Origin: Aquisalibacillus elongatus
GTDB taxonomy: Bacteria > Bacillota > Bacilli > Bacillales > Alkalibacillaceae
Direction of reading: 5' to 3'
DNA: 64,000 nucleotides
NCBI RefSeq assembly: GCF_003843875.1
Contig: NZ_RKRF01000012.1
Coordinates: 62,001-126,000 of the forward strand
The notes under the pieces are model-generated. The model was not told the origin of the DNA. It saw only the letters and a list, made by a program, of their open reading frames with translations, and made no database searches. Shown piece by piece: positions 59,100 to 64,000 of the stretch; the first letter of the stretch is position 1, and each line of letters begins with the position of its first letter. Position numbers and translations under genes: made by a program.

Positions 59100-59201
59100 G
59101 CTCAGAACCCTTTCATTTGAAATCTATATCAAGTGTAAATCAAACAAATTTTTTACCACTATATAATGTAATAGGAATAGACCATAAGTGCAAGGGAATA
59201 G

Positions 59202-59243
59202 AACTAGAAAATAATACAAGGCCGCATCTATTATTTTCTAGTT
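59202..59243 (-). terminator. Long hairpin at the end of the YfjO-like gene
   Basis: Perfect 15-bp stem AACTAGAAAATAATA / TATTATTTTCTAGTT with a 12-base loop. The right arm contains the last codons and stop of the gene at 59231. No T run follows, so it may act mainly as RNA-end protection. Confidence 0.6.
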
Positions 59244-60676
59244 AGAAGAGTCACCGCTTCAATATGACTCGTCTGCGGGAACATATCTACAGGCTGAATC
59301 TCTTCCACCTTGTAGCCATTTTTGGACAAATATTTTAAGTCTCGCACTTGTGTCTCAGGATTACACGACACGTAGACGATTCGCTTTGGCTTAAGTTTAG
59401 CTAAGCTTGATAAAAATGCTTCATCGCTTCCGCTTCTTGGCGGGTCCATAAATACGACATCTACATGGTCATTGTGTTTTGCCATCTGCACCATGAACTC
59501 TCCAGCGTCAGCTTGATAAAACCTAGCATTTTTGATGCCATTACGTTTTGAGTTGCGAATGGCGTCACGAACTGCACCTTTATTAAGCTCTATCCCAATA
59601 ACATTACCAGCTTTCTGACTTGCTACGAGGCCGATTGTACCTATTCCACAATAAGCATCGACTACCGTTTCTTCACCAGAAAGATCAGCCAGTTCAATGG
59701 CTCTAGAATATAACTTTTCAGTCTGGACTGGGTTGATTTGATAAAAAGACTTCGCCGAGATTTCAAACTCCAAGCCACAAAGCGTGTCGATAATCGTTCC
59801 TTTGCCAAATAAAACTTTCTCCTGCTCACCCAGCACCATACTGTCATTTCGGTTATTGATGTTCAGCAGGATGGTCGTAATCTCGGGGTGGTCTTTTCTT
59901 AAGGCTTTGATGAAATTATTTTTACCCTTAAACATAGGAGATGCAGCAACTAGTACGACCATAATCTCCCCACTTTGTTTACCGACTTTGACCATGACAT
60001 GACGCAAAAAGCCTTGTCCTGTATCTTCGTCGTAAGGCTGCAACTTAAAGGACTTCGCCAGCTGTGTCACCGTTTGAATTATCTTATCTGCTTTCTGATC
60101 ATGAATAATAGAGCCGTCCATTGGTATAATCCGATGCGAATTAGGTGCGTAAAGTCCGCTAATAATCTGTCGCTTTTTATTCAAGCCGAATGTCATCACA
60201 TTTTTATTACGATAATCAAACGGGTGGTCCATCGTAATAATCGGTTTCGCCTTACCAAAAGGCTTCATCAGATTATCAACGACTTTTTGTTTAAAACGAG
60301 CCTGAGCCTCATATTTCATATGCTGAATCTGGCAGCCACCACTCTCGTGATCCTTAAATGGTGGTTGAACTCGATCATCTGACGTCTGAATCAATCGTTT
60401 CAGCTCCGCATTGAAATAACGACCTTTCTTAATAATCTGCACTTCTGCTTTTTCACCAGGTAACAAGTTTGCAACTTCAAGTTGCTTACCTTCCCACTCA
60501 ATTAAACCTTTACCTTCACTCGAAAGGCCTCTACACGTAAATTCCGCAGTGACACCTTTCTTACTTTGTTGAGGTCTATTATTCGGGTTGGCTTTAAAGT
60601 TTTTAGACTTCCCTTTTGGCTGAGACTTTGGTTTATTATTCGATTTTTTATATCCACGATCTTTTCTTTTTGTCAT
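59231..60676 (-). CDS. RumA/RlmD-family uracil-C5 methyltransferase without iron-sulfur Cys (YfjO-like)
   Basis: A 481-residue SAM-dependent methyltransferase. After a basic Lys/Asn/Gln-rich N-terminal tail (about 1-45) comes a TRAM domain, then the methyltransferase core with VVDAYCGIGTIGL, ARFYQADAGEF, MDPPRSGSD and VYVSCNPETQVRDL, whose Cys is the nucleophile. In RlmD-type enzymes four Cys hold a [4Fe-4S] cluster; here only the one of GGCQIQHM is left, the preceding two are missing and the fourth position is Ser (MDGSIIHD). The start at 60676 (MTKRKDRG) is chosen over a longer frame. It lies next to dus as in yfjN-yfjO of B. subtilis. Confidence 0.85.
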   Translation of the reverse strand: MTKRKDRGYKKSNNKPKSQPKGKSKNFKANPNNRPQQSKKGVTAEFTCRGLSSEGKGLIEWEGKQLEVANLLPGEKAEVQIIKKGRYFNAELKRLIQTSDDRVQPPFKDHESGGCQIQHMKYEAQARFKQKVVDNLMKPFGKAKPIITMDHPFDYRNKNVMTFGLNKKRQIISGLYAPNSHRIIPMDGSIIHDQKADKIIQTVTQLAKSFKLQPYDEDTGQGFLRHVMVKVGKQSGEIMVVLVAASPMFKGKNNFIKALRKDHPEITTILLNINNRNDSMVLGEQEKVLFGKGTIIDTLCGLEFEISAKSFYQINPVQTEKLYSRAIELADLSGEETVVDAYCGIGTIGLVASQKAGNVIGIELNKGAVRDAIRNSKRNGIKNARFYQADAGEFMVQMAKHNDHVDVVFMDPPRSGSDEAFLSSLAKLKPKRIVYVSCNPETQVRDLKYLSKNGYKVEEIQPVDMFPQTSHIEAVTLLTRK

Positions 60677-60872
60677 AAAACACGACCTAACTTTCCATAT
60701 ACTTGACACTCCATTATAAACTACCCAAAGCCGGTCGTAAAATGTATAGTAACAATTGCTGCCCCAAGTAATTTTAAATAAAAATTCACTGGTAGAAATA
60801 TCTAATTCTAAAAGGGGTTGGTAATTTTTTGTCGAAATAAGTTAAATCAGGATAGTTTGTCGGAGGGGTACA

Positions 60873-61721
60873 ATGAATAAGGTATTTAACGATGCAAAAA
60901 CAAGATGGCTATTAATGTGGATTATTCTTTCAATTATAGGTTGTTTAATTCTATTCCACCTATTTTTGATTCCATTTGAGTTAAGACCTGTCCTAATTTC
61001 TCTTGTGGTCACTTATATTGTCCCAATGTTATGGTTTAATCAAAAACTTAAAGATTATGGGTATCACCTTAAAATATATTTAAATCGACCATCTACTAGA
61101 TATAAGCCAACAAGTATACTTAGTTTTATTGCTTTTTTAATACTGATTAGTTACGGAGCTTTTAGCATCGTCGTCGTATTTATTTGGAGCATACTGCCTG
61201 ATGAAATTCGGACAATCGTTTTAGAAACACCAATAGAAGAACCGAGTTTATTCGTGATGATAGTAGATCTTTTACTAATCATCATTATTGCGCCTATTGT
61301 TGAAGAATTTTTGTTCCGTGGATTTTTACTTGGACGCATGAGTCATAAATTTGGAGTTGGAAAAGGGATCATTATCTCTTCTATCTTATTCGGGCTCTTA
61401 CATGGCCCCGATTTTATCGGCGCCACCATATTTGGAATTATACTATGTATAGTTTTCATTAAAACTGGAAGCTTAATTTTACCTATAATTCTACATATGG
61501 TTTACAATATTGCGGTTTTAATCTTTGAGTACTTTCTACCTTATCAAGATGCTGGCACGACCGTCCAAGAACCAAATACGACAATCTTGCTTATAACAGG
61601 AATTCCTACATTTATTGTTGGTACAATTTGGTTTATCTATTATATGAAAAATAATTGGTCACAGGTAAAAGAACAGGGGATTCCTGCAGAGGATCGCAAT
61701 ATAAGAAGAGCAGAGGGATAA
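60873..61721 (+). CDS. CPBP-family intramembrane metalloprotease (CAAX-protease-like)
   Basis: A 282-residue membrane protein with about eight helices. Motif 1 EEFLFRGFLLGRMS near residue 146 (EExxxR) and motif 2 FGLLHGPDF near 172, then HMVYNIAV near 208, are the glutamate/histidine motifs of CPBP proteases, which cut inside the membrane. In Gram-positives they serve in bacteriocin immunity, signalling or unknown roles; nothing nearby indicates a bacteriocin. RBS GGAGGGG lies before the ATG. Monocistronic with a terminator. Confidence 0.87.
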   Translation: MNKVFNDAKTRWLLMWIILSIIGCLILFHLFLIPFELRPVLISLVVTYIVPMLWFNQKLKDYGYHLKIYLNRPSTRYKPTSILSFIAFLILISYGAFSIVVVFIWSILPDEIRTIVLETPIEEPSLFVMIVDLLLIIIIAPIVEEFLFRGFLLGRMSHKFGVGKGIIISSILFGLLHGPDFIGATIFGIILCIVFIKTGSLILPIILHMVYNIAVLIFEYFLPYQDAGTTVQEPNTTILLITGIPTFIVGTIWFIYYMKNNWSQVKEQGIPAEDRNIRRAEG

Positions 61722-61739
61722 CTCCTTCTGCTCTTTTTT
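61706..61739 (+). terminator. Rho-independent terminator of the CPBP gene
   Basis: Stem AAGAGCAGA-GGG / CTCC-TTCTGCTCTT with a short loop and TTTTTT; it includes the last codons of the gene. Confidence 0.85.
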
Positions 61740-61766
61740 ACTGGTATACAATTCTTGATTGATAAG

Positions 61767-63143
61767 TTACACCTGCCAAACCAACTCCGTCACACTCTCA
61801 ATATGACTACTCTGAGGGAACATATCGACGGGTTGGACTTGCTTGGTTACATAGCCGCCGTCCGCAAATTGTTTGAGGTCACGGGCTAGCGTTGACGGGT
61901 TGCATGAGACATAAACAATACGATCGGGTTTCATGTCGATCATGGCTTGGATGAGTTCTTCTTCTAAGCCTTTTCGTGGTGGATCGACGACGATGACGTC
62001 TGGCCTTAACCCTTGCGAGCGCCACCAGGGCATGACTTTTTCGGCTTGTCCGACGTAGAATTCTGCGTTATCAATATGATTGCGTTTGGCATTGTCTTTA
62101 GCATTATCAACAGCTTGTGGAACGACTTCGACGCCGTAGACTTTCTTTGCATGTTGGGCTAAAAATAATGAAATGCTTCCGATGCCGCAGTAGGCGTCGA
62201 TAACTGTTTCACTACCGCTTAATTTCGCAAAATCCAACGCTTTCTGATACAGTTTTTCGGTCTGTTCAGGGTTCACTTGATAAAATGAGTGCGCAGAAAT
62301 CGCAAATTCTAAGTCACCGATTTTATCGATAATGACATCTTCGCCCCAGATCGTTTTGGATTCTTTGCCCATAATAACACTCGTGCGGTTAGGGTTCAGA
62401 TTCTGGACGACACCTTTAATATTTGGATTAATGTTACGAATGCGTTCAATCAGTTCATTTTTCTTCGGAATGTCTTTCGTGCGTGTCACAAGGACGACCA
62501 TTAATTCGCCAGTATGATAGCCTTCACGCACAACGATATGACGAATCACGCCACGGTGGTTTTCCTCATCGTATGGCTCAATGCCTAGTTCGTCGATTAT
62601 ATCTCTAATTTCTCGAAAGACCTCGTCAGCACCTTCATTCAACACTGGGCACGTATCCATATCGATGATGTGGTGGCTTCGTTGCTGATAAAAACCTGTG
62701 ATCACTTTGCCGTCACGTTTACCGACTGGAACCTGGATTTTATTTCGATAGCGCCACGGGTCTTCCATGCCAATGACAGGATGAACTGGTACATCAGGCA
62801 TGTGCGCAATTTTATGCATGACATCCTGGACTTGTTTTTGCTTCATTTTAAGCTGTCGTTCATATGTCATATGTTGAATCTGGCAGCCGCCGCATTTGTA
62901 AAAGACATCACAAGGTGGCTCGATTCGGTCTTCACTTTCTTCAATAAGCTCAACTAATTTTCCAAAAGCTAAATTTTTCTTCACTTTAACGATTTTGACT
63001 TTAGCTTTCTCACCTGGTAAGCCATAAGGGACAAACACAGGATAGCCATCAATCTTGCCAACGCCGTTACCCTCATGCGTTAAGTCGACAAACGTTAAAT
63101 CTATGTAATCATTCTTTTGAACAGGTGCTGCTTGTTTCGCCAT
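61767..63143 (-). CDS. rlmCD: 23S rRNA uracil-C5 methyltransferase RlmCD
   Basis: A 458-residue enzyme: TRAM domain at about 8-65 (YIDLTFVDLTHEGNGVGKIDG), iron-sulfur Cys pattern CDVFYKCGGCQIQHM near 80 plus DTCPVLN near 170, and a methyltransferase core VIDAYCGIGSISLFLA, VDPPRKGLEE and VYVSCNPSTLARDL with the nucleophile Cys. In B. subtilis the homologue YefA methylates U747 and U1939 of 23S rRNA. The next gene upstream is dagK, as in the B. subtilis yerQ-yefA order. RBS AAGGA lies before the ATG. Confidence 0.92.
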   Translation of the reverse strand: MAKQAAPVQKNDYIDLTFVDLTHEGNGVGKIDGYPVFVPYGLPGEKAKVKIVKVKKNLAFGKLVELIEESEDRIEPPCDVFYKCGGCQIQHMTYERQLKMKQKQVQDVMHKIAHMPDVPVHPVIGMEDPWRYRNKIQVPVGKRDGKVITGFYQQRSHHIIDMDTCPVLNEGADEVFREIRDIIDELGIEPYDEENHRGVIRHIVVREGYHTGELMVVLVTRTKDIPKKNELIERIRNINPNIKGVVQNLNPNRTSVIMGKESKTIWGEDVIIDKIGDLEFAISAHSFYQVNPEQTEKLYQKALDFAKLSGSETVIDAYCGIGSISLFLAQHAKKVYGVEVVPQAVDNAKDNAKRNHIDNAEFYVGQAEKVMPWWRSQGLRPDVIVVDPPRKGLEEELIQAMIDMKPDRIVYVSCNPSTLARDLKQFADGGYVTKQVQPVDMFPQSSHIESVTELVWQV

Positions 63144-63228
63144 TATAATCCGTCCTTCTTCTAAGTTCTGTTCATATTATACGTGAAAGCCACATGATAA
63201 ATAAAGTAAGAGTCTTTTTAAACCAAAA

Positions 63229-63256
63229 TAAAGAGGCCTACATCTGTAGACCTCTA
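63229..63256 (-). terminator. Rho-independent terminator of dagK
   Basis: Minus strand AGAGGTCTACA / TGTAGGCCTCT (one G-U) with a 2-4-base loop, followed by TTTATTTTGG. It overlaps the dagK stop. Confidence 0.8.
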
Positions 63257-64000
63257 TTCGACTTCATCTTTAGGTAAGAAAAACTCTATATGTTTATGAA
63301 GAACTTCGAATGTTCCTGGCAAATGACCACCAAACTCGCCATCTAAGTTGAGTTGCATCGTGTCTTCAGGCGTGACTTTAATTTTATTAGCATGAACGTA
63401 AATAATATGCTCATCTTCAATATGCTGGCCACGTAAAGCCTTATTAGCAAGTAAAACTAATTCTGCAAGGTTTAATTTCCTCATAATAAGTAAATCAAAG
63501 TAGCCATCATTCATCGTGGCGTGTGGTGCGAGCTTCTCAAAGCCGCCGACTGAATTAGAATTTGAAACTAAAAAGAGCATAATCTCATCTTCAAAGACTT
63601 CACCATCGTATTCGATTTTGACATTTGTTGGCTTTAAAGAAGGAAGCATCTCAATACCTTTCAAATAATAAGCCAACTGGCCGAGCACGGTTTTTAGTTT
63701 ACTTGGTACTTCGTATGTTAACTCGGTTAATTTCCCGCCACCTGCAATATTCATGAAGTGATGATCATTCACTCGTCCAATATCTAGTTCTTTCGTAAAC
63801 CCTTCAATAATAATGTCCAAAGCTTTATGAATATCACGTGGTACACGGATGGCGCGTGCAAAGTCATTCGTTGTCCCCATTGGTAGGATTCCGAGTTTTG
63901 GACGATGAACAGCCCTTGCCATTCCATCGACGACCTCATTGACTGTTCCATCCCCACCTGCTGCAATGATTATATCGAAACCACGCTCGCACGCTGCTTG
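63254..64000 (-). CDS. dagK: Diacylglycerol kinase DagK/DgkB (5' end outside window)
   Basis: The frame runs from the right edge of the window for 248 codons to the stop at 63254; the N-terminus is missing. The edge region reads IIIAAGGDGTVNEVVDG, the GGDGTxNE nucleotide-binding motif of DAG kinases and sphingosine-kinase-like enzymes, followed by LGILPMGTTNDFARAI. The C-terminal half ends with NLDGEFGGHLPGTFEVL. The enzyme phosphorylates diacylglycerol left from lipoteichoic acid synthesis, returning it to phospholipid synthesis. Its place just upstream of rlmCD matches the B. subtilis dgkB (yerQ)-yefA order. Confidence 0.92.
   Translation of the reverse strand, partial: QAACERGFDIIIAAGGDGTVNEVVDGMARAVHRPKLGILPMGTTNDFARAIRVPRDIHKALDIIIEGFTKELDIGRVNDHHFMNIAGGGKLTELTYEVPSKLKTVLGQLAYYLKGIEMLPSLKPTNVKIEYDGEVFEDEIMLFLVSNSNSVGGFEKLAPHATMNDGYFDLLIMRKLNLAELVLLANKALRGQHIEDEHIIYVHANKIKVTPEDTMQLNLDGEFGGHLPGTFEVLHKHIEFFLPKDEVE

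Noticed and set aside
1-64000. Prophage, insertion sequence or genomic island
   Set aside because: No transposase, integrase or phage genes; gene order and start signals fit a normal chromosomal segment.

Overview
The window looks like a chromosomal segment of a low-GC Gram-positive bacterium of the family Bacillaceae, probably a salt-tolerant one. The evidence is the gene content and its local order: des-desK-desR, a yfjN/yfjO-like pair, rlmCD next to dagK, an ArgRS gene behind a T-box, a TPP riboswitch, a ywqA-type SNF2 gene and a YflT stress protein. Ribosome binding sites are strong AGGAGG types, and TTG or GTG starts are frequent. A BCCT betaine carrier, PutP, MscL, a K+(Na+)/H+ antiporter and many acidic secreted proteins fit life in salt. 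I see no prophage, insertion sequence, CRISPR array or rRNA operon. The only RNA gene is one tRNA-Ala(GGC).

Layout. 1-8.1 kb: a large STAND-ATPase/SARP-type regulator, a cation/proton antiporter, a GNAT, and an FAD-Rieske oxidoreductase coupled to a YflT stress protein. 8.2-16 kb: a collagen-like protein, two membrane genes, HAD and GNAT enzymes, two paralogous secreted CAP/SCP proteins flanking mscL and two membrane genes, and a zinc phospholipase C-like protein. 16-23 kb: a UMF1 carrier, a repeat-rich hypothetical protein, a thiamine-precursor ABC operon under a TPP riboswitch, and a glycine-oxidase-like enzyme. 23-26.6 kb: the des-desK-desR membrane-fluidity operon with candidate DesR boxes. 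27-38.9 kb: amidase and formamidase genes, an M14 peptidase, GNAT-DinB, tRNA-Ala, a TetR-MMPL efflux unit with a probable operator, guaC with a PurR-like box, and a BCCT transporter. 39-50 kb: a Cof-type HAD hydrolase, an SNF2 helicase, a chemoreceptor, a flavin monooxygenase, an MFS carrier, a Cys/His-rich small protein, a HAD enzyme and a dehydrogenase. 50-64 kb: putP with a 36-aa companion, an XRE/DUF3278 pair with twin operators, a four-gene membrane cluster, T-box-argS, a frataxin-like protein, Nudix, Dus, two uracil-C5 methyltransferases, a CPBP protease and the end of dagK.

The most unusual content is not a gene. At nine intergenic places the DNA falls into degenerate arrays with a 20-21-bp step, exactly two helical turns or seven codons. 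Each unit has a 9-13-nt word, usually ending in (T/G)AAA, and an unconserved 8-12-nt spacer. Words differ between loci but recur: TTnGAGArTAAA at two loci, AAAACCTGCnnnTAAA at two, GGTCTGAAA at three (with conserved internal unit order), GCGCATAAA at one, and a GC-rich 42-bp dimer at one. Most arrays sit at gene 3' ends beside Rho-independent terminators, and several touch or contain the neighbouring stop codon. I do not recognise this as a described repeat family and treat it as the main lead.
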